Shown piece by piece: positions 41,996 through 51,526 of a stretch of 64,000 bases of DNA (positions are counted from its first letter, which is position 1; each line of letters begins with the position of its first letter). The position numbers and the translations under genes were made by a program. The DNA lies in contig NC_017025.1 in NCBI RefSeq assembly GCF_000455605.1, positions 806,001-870,000 on the forward strand, in the 5' to 3' direction. Origin of the DNA: Flavobacterium indicum GPTSA100-9 = DSM 17447. GTDB taxonomy: Bacteria > Bacteroidota > Bacteroidia > Flavobacteriales > Flavobacteriaceae. Under the pieces are notes generated by a model. It searched no databases and was not told where the DNA came from. It saw nothing but the letters and a program-made list of their open reading frames with translations.

Positions 41996-43339
41996 ATGCA
42001 ACTAACTGAATTAAATGCTATTTCACCTATTGATGGTCGTTATAGAAGTAAAACGGTTTCATTAGCTCCCTATTTTTCGGAAGAAGCGTTAATTAAATAC
42101 CGCGTTTTAGTAGAAGTAGAATATTTTATCGCTTTATGTGAATTACCTTTACCTCAATTGTCAGGTGTAAAGGCAGATTTATTTGAAGATTTACGTGCTA
42201 TTTATAAAAACTTTTCTACGGAAGATGCACTTTGGATTAAAAAAACTGAGAAAACAACCAACCATGATGTTAAAGCTGTTGAATATTTCATTAAAAAGAA
42301 ATTTGATGATTTAGGATTGTCTGCTCATAAAGAATTTATTCATTTTGGATTAACTTCTCAAGATATTAATAATACAGCAATTCCTCTTTCTACTAAAGAA
42401 GCTTTTGAAAATGTATACTTGCCAAGTTTAGTTGCTGTTATTCAAAAATTAAAAGAATTGTCTGTTGAATGGGCTGATGTTCCTATGTTAGCTAGAACGC
42501 ATGGACAACCCGCATCTCCAACACGTTTAGGTAAGGAAATTGGAGTGTTCGTAGAACGAATTGAAGAGCAAATGCGATTGTTGTTTAATGTACCTTTTGC
42601 TGCTAAATTTGGTGGCGCAACGGGGAATTATAATGCACATAAAGTGGCTTATCCAGCTATTGAATGGAAAGTGTTTGGGACTAAATTTGTTGAAAATACT
42701 CTAGGATTACGACATTCATTTCCAACAACACAAATTGAACATTACGATCATTTTGCTGCATTTTTTGATGCTTTAAAACGTATAAATACTATTTTAATTG
42801 ATTTGGATAGAGATATTTGGACGTATGTTTCTATGGATTATTTCAAACAGAAAATTAAAGCTGGAGAAATTGGCTCTTCGGCTATGCCTCATAAAGTAAA
42901 TCCAATTGATTTTGAAAATAGCGAAGGAAATTTAGGAATAGCCAATGCTATTTTTGAACACTTGGCAGCAAAATTACCTATATCTCGTTTACAAAGAGAT
43001 TTAACGGATAGTACGGTTTTAAGAAATGTAGGTGTACCAATTGGTCATACCATTATTGGATTAGAAGCTACTTTGAAAGGATTAAATAAATTATTGTTGA
43101 ATGAGGCTAAATTTGCAGAAGATTTAGAGAAAAATTGGGCTGTTGTTGCAGAGGCAATACAAACAATTTTAAGAAGAGAAGCGTATCCAAATCCTTATGA
43201 AGCTTTGAAGGATTTAACAAGAACGAATACTGTAATAAATAAAGAATCTATTCATGCTTTTATAGAAACCTTAAATGTTTCTGAAACTATTAAAATTGAA
43301 TTAAAGCAAATTACGCCAAGTAATTATTTAGGAATTTAA
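41996..43339 (+). CDS. purB: Adenylosuccinate lyase
   Basis: 447 residues. It cleaves adenylosuccinate and SAICAR in purine synthesis. Signatures: KTTNHDVKAVEYFIKKK near 85, HFGLTSQDINNTA near 117, ARTHGQPASPTRLGKE near 168, and GSSAMPHKVNPIDFENSEGN near 295, the fumarase/aspartase-superfamily flexible loop. Length and motif order match the E. coli-type PurB. A terminator follows. Nothing unusual. Confidence 0.97.
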   Translation: MQLTELNAISPIDGRYRSKTVSLAPYFSEEALIKYRVLVEVEYFIALCELPLPQLSGVKADLFEDLRAIYKNFSTEDALWIKKTEKTTNHDVKAVEYFIKKKFDDLGLSAHKEFIHFGLTSQDINNTAIPLSTKEAFENVYLPSLVAVIQKLKELSVEWADVPMLARTHGQPASPTRLGKEIGVFVERIEEQMRLLFNVPFAAKFGGATGNYNAHKVAYPAIEWKVFGTKFVENTLGLRHSFPTTQIEHYDHFAAFFDALKRINTILIDLDRDIWTYVSMDYFKQKIKAGEIGSSAMPHKVNPIDFENSEGNLGIANAIFEHLAAKLPISRLQRDLTDSTVLRNVGVPIGHTIIGLEATLKGLNKLLLNEAKFAEDLEKNWAVVAEAIQTILRREAYPNPYEALKDLTRTNTVINKESIHAFIETLNVSETIKIELKQITPSNYLGI

Positions 43340-43362
43340 TATTTAATAAATAATATTTTTTT

Positions 43363-43396
43363 AACCCGATGAATTTTTAAATTATCGGGTTTTTTG
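43363..43396 (+). terminator. Terminator after purB
   Basis: AACCCGAT pairs with ATCGGGTT; Ts follow. Confidence 0.78.
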
Positions 43397-43442
43397 TATT
43401 ATTTATTATATGTTTATATTTTTGAAAAAAATAGATAATTAA

Positions 43443-44213
43443 ATGAATAAAATCCTATTGTATTTTTCAATATTTATTATTGTTTCTTGTTCAACTGAAA
43501 AAAAAATAGCACCTGCCTATAAAGCTGGAGTTGTTATTACATTTGATGATGATTATGTGCAAGAATGGTACGACTTAGATGCTGCGATGCATAAATACAA
43601 TTGGAAAGCAACTTTTTGTGTTTGTTATATCGATTCTTTAAATGCAAAAGAAATTGGTCAATTAAAAAAAATGCAAGCGAAAGGGAATGAAATTGCAGGT
43701 CATGGATACGAACATGAAAATGCAAGGATGTATGTTTCTAAAAAAGGTTTAGCACCTTATTTGAAAAACGAAATTATTCCTATGGAAAATGCATTTAGAA
43801 AAAATGGGTTGCTTTTAAATTCATTTGCTTATCCTTTTGGAGCAAATACTCCCGGAATTGATAAAGCTTTGTATAAGCATTTTAAAATGTTGAGAAGAAC
43901 CTATAGTACTTCAAAAAGAATGAAGGATAATACTTGTTTCTTTTCTGGAAATAGTAAAACTGTAACAGGTTTAGGAATAGATAATAGTTACCAACATTAT
44001 GATTTAGATTTCTTTTTGAAAATATTGAATTATGCAAAAAGAAATAATAAAATAGTGATTCTTTATGCGCATAAACCTGTCCAAAAAGTCACGGGTTCTT
44101 ATCAAGTGGATTATAAAACGATAGAAACAATTTGTAAATATGTTAAAGAGAATAATATGCAATTTTATACTTTATCGGAATTGCATCAATACTTGCCTTT
44201 AAATAAGAAATAA
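43443..44213 (+). CDS. Polysaccharide deacetylase family lipoprotein
   Basis: 256 residues. Lipoprotein signal MNKILLYFSIFIIVSC. NodB-like domain: GVVITFDDDYVQEWYD near 28-43 (TFDD catalytic Asp pair), EIAGHGYEHENARM near 88-101 (metal His-x-x-x-His), and SFAYPFGANTPGIDKAL near 125-141. This family de-N-acetylates chitin, peptidoglycan or surface polysaccharides; the lipid anchor suggests an envelope substrate. It is isolated, with a strong terminator behind it. Substrate unknown. Confidence 0.9.
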   Translation: MNKILLYFSIFIIVSCSTEKKIAPAYKAGVVITFDDDYVQEWYDLDAAMHKYNWKATFCVCYIDSLNAKEIGQLKKMQAKGNEIAGHGYEHENARMYVSKKGLAPYLKNEIIPMENAFRKNGLLLNSFAYPFGANTPGIDKALYKHFKMLRRTYSTSKRMKDNTCFFSGNSKTVTGLGIDNSYQHYDLDFFLKILNYAKRNNKIVILYAHKPVQKVTGSYQVDYKTIETICKYVKENNMQFYTLSELHQYLPLNKK

Positions 44214-44241
44214 AGAAATCCGTTCATTGAACGGATTTCTT
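44213..44241. terminator. Bidirectional terminator between deacetylase and guaB
   Basis: A 14-bp perfect stem: AAGAAATCCGTTCA with TGAACGGATTTCTT. Confidence 0.85.
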
Positions 44242-44265
44242 ATTATAACTTTAAAATTGTAATAA

Positions 44266-45738
44266 TTATCTAGAATAATTTGGTGCTTCTTTGGTAATGG
44301 TTACATTATGAGGGTGACTTTCACTAATCCCGCTTGATGTAATTCTAACAAATCGGCCAGTAGCTTGTAATGTTGGTATGTCTTTAGCACCACAATAGCC
44401 CATTCCAGCTCTTAAACCTCCAATAAATTGTTGCATGCTTTCATTAAGTTCGCCTTTGTAAGGTACACGTCCTACAATTCCTTCTGGAACTAATTTTTTC
44501 ACATCATCTTCAACATCTTGAAAATACCTGTCTTTCGAACCTTCTTTCATAGCTTCAACTGAACCCATTCCTCTGTATGATTTGAATTTTCTTCCTTCAA
44601 AAATGATGGTTTCTCCAGGAGATTCTTTAGTTCCGGCTAACATGGAACCTAACATAACTGAATAAGCACCTGCCGCTAATGCTTTTGGAATATCACCAGT
44701 ATAACGTACACCACCGTCTGCAATTACCGGTATTCCTGTACCTTGTAAAGCAGCCGCTACTTCTAATACAGCAGAAAATTGAGGGAACCCAACACCTGCA
44801 ACGACACGTGTGGTACAAATAGAACCTGGTCCAATACCAACTTTTACTGCATCAGCACCGTTTTCAACTAAGTATAAAGCCGCTTCTGGTGTGGCAATGT
44901 TTCCAACTACCACATCAATTTGTGGAAAATTTGATTTTACTTGTTTTAATACATCAACTACACCTTTTGTGTGTCCGTGTGCAGTATCAATTATAACCGC
45001 GTCAACACCTGCGTTAACCAAAGCTTCAGCACGCTGAATAGCGTCTGCAGTTACACCAATAGCTGCAGCAACACGTAACCGTCCAAATTTATCTTTGTTA
45101 GCGTTTGGTTTCTGCGTTAATTTTGTAATATCTCTAAATGTAATTAATCCGATTAATTTGAAATTAGCGTCAACAACAGGAAGTTTTTCAATTTTATTTT
45201 CTTGTAAAATTTCTTCGGCTTGACTTAAAGTAGTGCCTTCAGGAGCGGTAACAAGATTGTCAGAAGTCATTACTTCGGTAATAATTCTTGTATTGTTTTT
45301 TTCAAATCGTAAATCCCGATTAGTAACAATTCCCTTTAGAGCACCTGTGTTGTCTACCACAGGAATACCACCAATGCTAAATTCTTTCATGGCTGCTTTT
45401 GCATCACCAACATTGGCCGTTAAAGGTAATGTAACAGGGTCGATTATCATTCCGCTTTCAGCACGTTTTACTTTTCTAACTTCTGCAGCCTGTTGTTCAA
45501 TGGTCATGTTTTTGTGTAAAACACCAATTCCTCCCTCTTGAGCCATAGCGATTGCCATAGCACTTTCTGTTACCGTGTCCATAGCAGCTGAAACAACAGG
45601 AACATTTAATGTGATATTTTTACTGAATTTTGATTGAATGGAAACTTCTCTAGGAAGTATTTCAGAATAATTGGGAACTAATAAAACGTCATCGTAAGTT
45701 AGACCTTCACCAATTATTTTAGTTGTGTGTGCTTTCAT
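44266..45738 (-). CDS. guaB: IMP dehydrogenase
   Basis: 490 residues. Oxidises IMP to XMP with NAD, the first committed step to GMP. Two CBS domains lie near 95-205 (DPVTLPLTANVGDAKAAMKEFSIGGIPVVD; VTAPEGTTLSQAEEILQENKIEKLPVVD). The catalytic Cys loop is GPGSICTTRVVAGVG near 301-315 and the flap is YRGMGSVEAM with later VPYKGELNESMQQF. Length typical of bacterial GuaB. A TAAATTTG core lies just upstream. Confidence 0.97.
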   Translation of the reverse strand: MKAHTTKIIGEGLTYDDVLLVPNYSEILPREVSIQSKFSKNITLNVPVVSAAMDTVTESAMAIAMAQEGGIGVLHKNMTIEQQAAEVRKVKRAESGMIIDPVTLPLTANVGDAKAAMKEFSIGGIPVVDNTGALKGIVTNRDLRFEKNNTRIITEVMTSDNLVTAPEGTTLSQAEEILQENKIEKLPVVDANFKLIGLITFRDITKLTQKPNANKDKFGRLRVAAAIGVTADAIQRAEALVNAGVDAVIIDTAHGHTKGVVDVLKQVKSNFPQIDVVVGNIATPEAALYLVENGADAVKVGIGPGSICTTRVVAGVGFPQFSAVLEVAAALQGTGIPVIADGGVRYTGDIPKALAAGAYSVMLGSMLAGTKESPGETIIFEGRKFKSYRGMGSVEAMKEGSKDRYFQDVEDDVKKLVPEGIVGRVPYKGELNESMQQFIGGLRAGMGYCGAKDIPTLQATGRFVRITSSGISESHPHNVTITKEAPNYSR

Positions 45739-45764
45739 GGTGCAATTTGTAATTAAATTGCGTG

Positions 45765-45772
45765 CAAATTTA
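45765..45772 (-). promoter_or_regulatory. -7 element for guaB
   Basis: Minus-strand TAAATTTG 26 bp before the ATG. No TTTG at the ideal -33 position. Confidence 0.5.
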
Positions 45773-45800
45773 CTAAAAAAATAGTTATAAATTGAAATTA

Positions 45801-46664
45801 TTAATGGTAAAAATTAAAAATCTTCAAGGCTTCATTATAAGCGCTTTCAAAACTTATTGCGTGACAGTTAGTTTCTGCTTTCTGAGCGGTAAAATAAGAA
45901 AGAAGTTTCTCAGTTGGCATATTACCAGTTAAATCGTCTTTTGCCATCGGACATCCACCGTATCCTTTAATTGCACCATCAAAACGCGTGCAACCTGCTT
46001 TATAAGCTGCATCTACTTTTTCAAACCATGTGTCTGGAGTAGTATGAAGATGAGCGCCAAATTCAATTTCTGGATATTTCGGAATTAAATTACTAAATAA
46101 ATAGTCTATAATTTCTGGCGTTGAAGACCCAATTGTGTCTGAAAGTGATAAAATTTTCACCCCCATATTGGCTAACTTTTCTGTCCATTCACCCACGATT
46201 TCAACGCTATAAGGATCTCCATAAGGATTTCCAAATCCCATTGAAATATAGGTAACTACTTCTTTGTTGGATTTGTCTGCAATTTCTAAAATTTCTTGTA
46301 AGGTAAATAAAGATTCAGCAATTGTTTTGTGCGTGTTTCGCATCTGAAAATTTTCAGATATTGAAAAAGGAAAACCTAAATATTGAATTTCTTTATGAAC
46401 TGATGCATTAATTGCACCTTGTGTATTAGCTATAATAGCCAATAATTTACTTTTGGTTTGAGATAAATCTAATTGTGCCAAAACTTCAGCTGTATCTTGC
46501 ATTTGAGGAATTGCTTTAGCAGATACAAAACTTCCAAAATCAATAGTATCAAAACCCACTCTCAATAAAGATTGGATGTATTGTACTTTTTTTTCTGTAG
46601 GAATAAAAGTTTTAATGCCTTGCATGGCATCTCTTGGACATTCTATTATTTTTATCGGCTTCAT
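45801..46664 (-). CDS. Hydroxymethylglutaryl-CoA lyase
   Basis: 287 residues from the ATG at 46664 (homologues begin KPIKIIECPRDAMQG). HMG-CoA lyase of the TIM-barrel DRE-TIM family: the N-terminal CPRDAMQG, the metal-binding GAHLHTTPDTW near 205, and the Cys loop YGGCPMAKDDLTGNMPTE near 238-255. Cleaves HMG-CoA to acetyl-CoA and acetoacetate in leucine catabolism. Leftward and upstream of guaB, but guaB has its own promoter. Assignment is secure, physiology is inferred. Confidence 0.93.
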   Translation of the reverse strand: MKPIKIIECPRDAMQGIKTFIPTEKKVQYIQSLLRVGFDTIDFGSFVSAKAIPQMQDTAEVLAQLDLSQTKSKLLAIIANTQGAINASVHKEIQYLGFPFSISENFQMRNTHKTIAESLFTLQEILEIADKSNKEVVTYISMGFGNPYGDPYSVEIVGEWTEKLANMGVKILSLSDTIGSSTPEIIDYLFSNLIPKYPEIEFGAHLHTTPDTWFEKVDAAYKAGCTRFDGAIKGYGGCPMAKDDLTGNMPTEKLLSYFTAQKAETNCHAISFESAYNEALKIFNFYH

Positions 46665-46834
46665 GGAGGTCAAAGATAAAGAAAACTTTGTTTTTTACAA
46701 GAGTGTTTTTTTAATAATCTATAAAAAACTACCTTCTTTTTTGATTATTTTATAGTTTTAACTTCAACTCTAACCTAAATAAATGACTGTTAGGATAATC
46801 GGAAAAAAAATTATAAAAAACTCAATTTTATTTA

Positions 46835-46842
46835 TACTTTTG
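46835..46842 (+). promoter_or_regulatory. -7 element for the alpha-oxoamine synthase
   Basis: TACTTTTG 22 bp before the ATG, with no clear -33 TTTG. Confidence 0.5.
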
Positions 46843-46864
46843 TCGCACATTTAAGAATAGAATC

Positions 46865-48124
46865 ATGGTAAAAGATTTATTTGAAAGAATTCAACAAAAT
46901 AAAGGGCCTTTAGGAAAATGGGCTTCACAAGCAGAAGGATATTATGTGTTCCCTAAATTAGAGGGTGAATTAGGGCCAAGAATGAAATTTCATGGAAAAG
47001 AAATTTTAAATTGGAGTATTAATGACTATTTAGGATTAGCAAATCATCCTGAAGTTAGAAAGGTTGATGCAGAAGCGGCAGCTCAATATGGTGCAGCTTA
47101 TCCTATGGGAGCGCGAATGATGAGTGGTCATACAGATTTACATGAGCAATTACAAAATGAGTTAGCAAGTTTTGTGCAAAAAGAAGCGGCTTATTTGTTA
47201 AACTTTGGTTACCAAGGAATGGTTTCAATTATTGATGCTTTAGTAACTAAAAATGATGTAATTGTATATGATGTTGATGGTCATGGATGTATTATTGATG
47301 GTGTGCGTTTACATATGGGTAAACGATTTACATACAAACATAACGATATTGAAAGTTTAGAAAAGAACTTGCAGCGCGCAACTAAAATGGCAGAAGAATT
47401 AGGCGGTGGTATTTTAGTAATTACAGAAGGGGTATTCGGTATGAGAGGGCAACAAGGAAAATTAAAAGAAATTGTTGCTTTAAAAGAAAAATACAATTTC
47501 CGTTTATTAGTTGATGATGCACATGGATTTGGTACTTTAGGGAAAACTGGTGCAGGTGCTGGTGAAGAACAAGGTTGTCAAGACGGAATCGATGTTTATT
47601 TTTCAACTTTCGCTAAATCAATGGCTAGTATTGGTGCTTTTGTAGCTGCTGATAAAGACGTTATTGATTATTTAAAATATAATTTACGTTCGCAAATGTT
47701 TGCTAAATCGTTACCAATGATTATGACGGTTGGTGCATTGAAACGTTTAGAAATGTTGCGTACAATGCCAGAGTTGAAAGATAAACTTTGGGAAAATGTA
47801 AATTATTTACAAAATGGATTAAAATCTAAAGGATTTAATATTGGTGATACTAATACTTGTGTAACTCCTGTGTACCTTGAAGGTTCAATTCCAGAAGCAA
47901 TGGTTATGGTGAATGATTTGAGAGAAAATTATAATATTTTCTTATCAATTGTTGTTTATCCCGTTATTCCAAAAGGTATTATTTTGTTAAGAATGATTCC
48001 TACTGCTTCACATACAATTGCAGATATTGATGAAACGTTAGCAGCATTCGAAGCAATTAGAGAGAAATTGGTTAACGGAACGTATAAAGCCTTAGCAGAA
48101 GCTAATGTTGAAAATGTTTCTTAA
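46865..48124 (+). CDS. Alpha-oxoamine synthase (serine palmitoyltransferase or cysteate acyltransferase type)
   Basis: 419 residues, PLP-dependent fold type I. Substrate-binding N-terminal NWSINDYLGLANHPEVRK, GARMMSGHTDLHEQLQNELASF near 78-99, DDAHGFGTLGKTGAGAGEE with the PLP Asp, and the PLP lysine in FSTFAKSMASIGAFVA near 240-255. The N-terminal extension (MVKDLFERIQQNKGPLGKWASQAEGYYVFPKLEGELGPRM) is typical of the Bacteroidota enzymes that condense fatty acyl donors with serine or cysteate to build sphingoid bases or sulfonolipids. Sequence alone cannot distinguish the two. It has its own promoter and terminator. Confidence 0.85.
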   Translation: MVKDLFERIQQNKGPLGKWASQAEGYYVFPKLEGELGPRMKFHGKEILNWSINDYLGLANHPEVRKVDAEAAAQYGAAYPMGARMMSGHTDLHEQLQNELASFVQKEAAYLLNFGYQGMVSIIDALVTKNDVIVYDVDGHGCIIDGVRLHMGKRFTYKHNDIESLEKNLQRATKMAEELGGGILVITEGVFGMRGQQGKLKEIVALKEKYNFRLLVDDAHGFGTLGKTGAGAGEEQGCQDGIDVYFSTFAKSMASIGAFVAADKDVIDYLKYNLRSQMFAKSLPMIMTVGALKRLEMLRTMPELKDKLWENVNYLQNGLKSKGFNIGDTNTCVTPVYLEGSIPEAMVMVNDLRENYNIFLSIVVYPVIPKGIILLRMIPTASHTIADIDETLAAFEAIREKLVNGTYKALAEANVENVS

Positions 48125-48146
48125 TAAGAAAAAAGATAATAACTTA

Positions 48147-48175
48147 AAATGCGTCTACTTTAGACGCATTTTTTA
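48147..48175 (+). terminator. Terminator after the alpha-oxoamine synthase gene
   Basis: AAATGCGTCTA pairs with TAGACGCATTT around a 3-base loop, then Ts. Confidence 0.87.
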
Positions 48176-48262
48176 TTTGGTTGAATTTCAATAGATTGTT
48201 GAAAGTTGTTGTGAATAAAATTAAATATGTTTAAAAAAAACGTAGGATAACTAAAAATAAAA

Positions 48263-48293
48263 TTGTTTTATCCTATTTGAAATTATATATTTG
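48263..48293 (+). promoter_or_regulatory. Promoter of secDF
   Basis: TTG (48263-48265), 20 bp, TATATTTG (48286-48293), 36 bp before the ATG. Confidence 0.6.
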
Positions 48294-48329
48294 TCCGTTT
48301 TTAAAAAAAATAACTAAATATTAACTATA

Positions 48330-51311
48330 ATGCAGAACAAAGGACTAATTAAATTCTTTGCTATTATCTTCACATTGGTAAGTGTTTATCAATTATCATT
48401 CACTTTTGTAGCGAATGGAATTGCAGAAGATGCTAAAGCTCATGCGAAAGGTGATACTAAAAAAGAATTAGCGTATTTGGATTCAATTGGTAAAACAGAT
48501 GTGATGAACTTAGGTTTCACAAAATTTACCTACAATGAAGTAAGAGAAAAACAGATCAACAAAGGTCTAGATCTTGAAGGAGGAATTAACGTAATCTTAC
48601 AAGTATCTGTGAAAGATATCTTGAAAGGTTTAGCTAATGATTCTAAAAATCCTACTTTTAACAGAGCTTTAGACAGAGCTTCAAAAGAGCAACAAGGAAA
48701 TCAAACGTATTTAGATGCATTTTTTGATGCTTTCGAAGCAGAATCTAATGGAACGTTAAAATTAGCTTCAAATGAGGTTTTCTATAATAGAAACTTAGAG
48801 GGAGATATTAATTTAGGAATGACTGACGATCAAGTAAAAGTTGTTCTTAGAAAAAAAGTAGCGGAATCTGTAGAAAGTGCGTATGGAGTATTAAGAGAAC
48901 GTATCGATAAGTTCGGTGTTGTTCAGCCAAATATTCAAAAATTAGGGGAGTCTGGAAGAATCTTAGTAGAATTACCAGGTGCAAAAGATATTGACCGTAT
49001 TAAAAACTTATTACAATCTACAGCTCAGTTAGAGTTTTGGGAAACGTATAAAGTAGAAGAGTTAGGTAATTTCTTTGTAGCGGCAAATGATGCATTAAAG
49101 AAAACAGAAACTAAATCGGCTACTACTACTGCTGATACAACTGCTGTTAAAGAAAATAAAACTACAAAAGTTGAAGATTTATTAACAGATAATAAGAAAG
49201 ATGCTAAAAAAGGTACTCAAGACTTGGGTCCATTATTTAGCAAAATTGTAATGCCTGGTCAACAAGGTGCACCTTATGTAGCTGTATTTAATGTGAAAGA
49301 TACTGCAAAAGTAAATTCTTATTTAAATAGAGCAGATATTAGAGCTTTATTACCTGTGGCTAACGCTCGTTTTGCATGGGGTAAAACATCAAGTAAAACT
49401 CCTGATTTTACAGAATTATATGTGTTAAAAGGAACTTCAGACGGTGTGCCACCATTAAGTGGAGGTGTAATCGTTGAAGCAAAAGATACGTACGACCAAT
49501 TTGGTAAACCTGCGGTAAGCATGCAAATGAACCCAACGGGAGCCAGAAAATGGGAAGAAATTACAGGAAATGTATCTAAACAAGGTAATGCAATTGCAAT
49601 TGTTTTAGATAATCAAGTATATTCTGCTCCTGGAGTTAGTAAAGGTGCAATTTCAGGTGGTCAATCTGAAATTTCAGGAAACTTTACTATTGAAGAAACA
49701 AAAGACTTAGCTAACGTTCTAAGAGCTGGTAAATTACCTGCTAAAGCTGAAATTGTTCAGTCTGAAGTAGTAGGGCCGTCTTTAGGACAAGAAGCTATTG
49801 ATAATGGTATCTTATCTTCTTTAATCGGATTGTTATTAGTGTCATTATGGATGGTAATATATTATGGTAGAGCAGGTTGGTACGCTAATGTTGCTTTAGC
49901 TGTAAACTTAATTTTGATCTTCGGTGCTATGGCAAGTTTCCCTGGAGGATTCGTGTTAACATTACCAGGTATTGCTGGAATCGTATTAACAATGGGTACT
50001 GCTGTTGATGCCAATATTATTATTTATGAAAGAGCAAAAGAAGAATTACGTGAAGGTAAAACATTAGAAAATGCAGTTATTGCTGCTTTCGGTTGGAAAG
50101 GTGCTATGCGTTCTATTATCGATGCAAACGTTACTCACGTTTTAACTGGACTTATCTTATTCATTTTTGGTAACGGTCCAATTAAAGGTTTCGCAACAAC
50201 CTTATTAATTGGTATTTTTACTTCGTTGTTTACATCAATCTTCATTGCTAGATTCTTTATTGATAGAGATATTCAGAAAGGAAGATCATTGATGTTTGCT
50301 ACTGAAATGACTAAAAACTGGTTTACAGGATTTAATTTTGATTTCTTAAAAATTAAAAAAATATCATATGCTTTCTCAACTATTGTTGTGATTGTAAGTT
50401 GTGTGTCTTTCTATTTTAATGGATTTGACCAAGGTATCGATTTTGTTGGAGGTAGAACATTCCAAGTGAAATTTGATAAACCTGTAAATCCTGAAGAGGT
50501 TAAAGAAGTATTAGCATCAAAAGAAGTATTTGAAAGTGCTGAAGCTAAAACTTTTGGAAATTCTTCTCAATTAAAAATTACGACTAAATATAAAATCCAA
50601 GAGGAAAATGCAACTGTAGATAAAGAAGTAAATGAGAAATTATATGCGGCATTGAAAAAATTCTATGCTAAAGAAATTTCTTATGAAGAATTTATCAATA
50701 CTAATGAAGGAAAAAATATTGGAGTAGTTCAAGCGGTTAAAGTTGGTCCAGCAGTAGCTGAGGATATTAAAACAAATGCATATTGGGCCGTTATTGGTGC
50801 GATGTTAGTAGTGTGTTTGTATTTAGTTGTTTCGTTCCGTAGATACCAATATTCATTAGGCGCAATTGCAGCAGTAGCTCACGATGTAATCTTTGTATTA
50901 GGGGTATATTCATTGTTATACAAATACATGCCTTTCCACATGGAGATTGACCAACACTTTATCGCGGCTATTTTAACAGTTATTGGTTATTCAATGAATG
51001 ATACTGTAATTGTATTTGATAGAGTACGTGAATTCTTAGGAGGTGCTTCTCATCACGGAAGTTTTAATAAGATAGTAAATGATTCAATTAATACAACTTT
51101 ATCTCGTACTTTAAATACATCATTAACGATGATTTTAGTATTAGCTATTATGTTTGTATTTGGTGGAGACTCAATTAGAGGATTTATCTTTGCAATGTTG
51201 GTAGGTATTGTTATTGGTACATATTCTTCATTATTTATTGCAACGCCAGTTTTAGTTGATACTATTTCATCGGATGATAAAAAACACATTGAAGAAGAGC
51301 ACAACGTTTAA
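48330..51311 (+). CDS. secDF: Protein translocase subunit SecDF (fused)
   Basis: 993 residues, the fused form usual in Bacteroidota. SecD part (about 1-640): TM1 near 5-25 (LIKFFAIIFTLVSVYQLSF), the P1 periplasmic domain with EGGINVILQVSVKD, SQMNPTGARKWEE, and D-G/AMGTAVDANIIIYERAKEELREGK near 555-575. SecF part (about 660-993): FDQGIDFVGGRTFQVKFDKP near 703, and ILTVIGYSMNDTVIVFDRVREFL near 880. It pulls secreted protein across the membrane using the proton gradient. A low-complexity Thr/Lys/Asp stretch (about 255-295) is inserted in the P1 domain. Confidence 0.97.
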   Translation: MQNKGLIKFFAIIFTLVSVYQLSFTFVANGIAEDAKAHAKGDTKKELAYLDSIGKTDVMNLGFTKFTYNEVREKQINKGLDLEGGINVILQVSVKDILKGLANDSKNPTFNRALDRASKEQQGNQTYLDAFFDAFEAESNGTLKLASNEVFYNRNLEGDINLGMTDDQVKVVLRKKVAESVESAYGVLRERIDKFGVVQPNIQKLGESGRILVELPGAKDIDRIKNLLQSTAQLEFWETYKVEELGNFFVAANDALKKTETKSATTTADTTAVKENKTTKVEDLLTDNKKDAKKGTQDLGPLFSKIVMPGQQGAPYVAVFNVKDTAKVNSYLNRADIRALLPVANARFAWGKTSSKTPDFTELYVLKGTSDGVPPLSGGVIVEAKDTYDQFGKPAVSMQMNPTGARKWEEITGNVSKQGNAIAIVLDNQVYSAPGVSKGAISGGQSEISGNFTIEETKDLANVLRAGKLPAKAEIVQSEVVGPSLGQEAIDNGILSSLIGLLLVSLWMVIYYGRAGWYANVALAVNLILIFGAMASFPGGFVLTLPGIAGIVLTMGTAVDANIIIYERAKEELREGKTLENAVIAAFGWKGAMRSIIDANVTHVLTGLILFIFGNGPIKGFATTLLIGIFTSLFTSIFIARFFIDRDIQKGRSLMFATEMTKNWFTGFNFDFLKIKKISYAFSTIVVIVSCVSFYFNGFDQGIDFVGGRTFQVKFDKPVNPEEVKEVLASKEVFESAEAKTFGNSSQLKITTKYKIQEENATVDKEVNEKLYAALKKFYAKEISYEEFINTNEGKNIGVVQAVKVGPAVAEDIKTNAYWAVIGAMLVVCLYLVVSFRRYQYSLGAIAAVAHDVIFVLGVYSLLYKYMPFHMEIDQHFIAAILTVIGYSMNDTVIVFDRVREFLGGASHHGSFNKIVNDSINTTLSRTLNTSLTMILVLAIMFVFGGDSIRGFIFAMLVGIVIGTYSSLFIATPVLVDTISSDDKKHIEEEHNV

Positions 51312-51332
51312 TTCAATTTGTAAACTAATATA

Positions 51333-51366
51333 AAAAAGTCCCGAAATTTTTCGGGACTTTTTTTAT
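51333..51366 (+). terminator. Terminator after secDF
   Basis: AAAGTCCCGAAA pairs with TTTCGGGACTTT; AT-rich arms on both sides extend the pairing further. Confidence 0.9.
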
Positions 51367-51425
51367 ATTAGTTATTAGTTATGTAAAAGTATAAATACAA
51401 CGGTAAAGAAATGCAAGAAAAACTT

Positions 51426-51504
51426 GGGCTTAACATGTATGATTATGGAAAAGACTTTGCGCAGCGGAAAGTTCTTTACGTTATACATTTACAGAAGTTA
51501 AGCC
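51426..51504. repeat. Structured inverted-repeat element upstream of a lipoprotein gene
   Basis: Outer arms GGCTTAAC (51427-51434) and GTTAAGCC (51497-51504), next ATGTAT/ATACAT, then AAAGACTTT with AAAGTTCTTT around a GC-rich GCGCAGCGG. Contains AGACTTTGCGCA (51452-51463), found inverted at 52121-52132. Confidence 0.65.
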
Positions 51505-51526
51505 TAATTATTAATTATTATAGATT

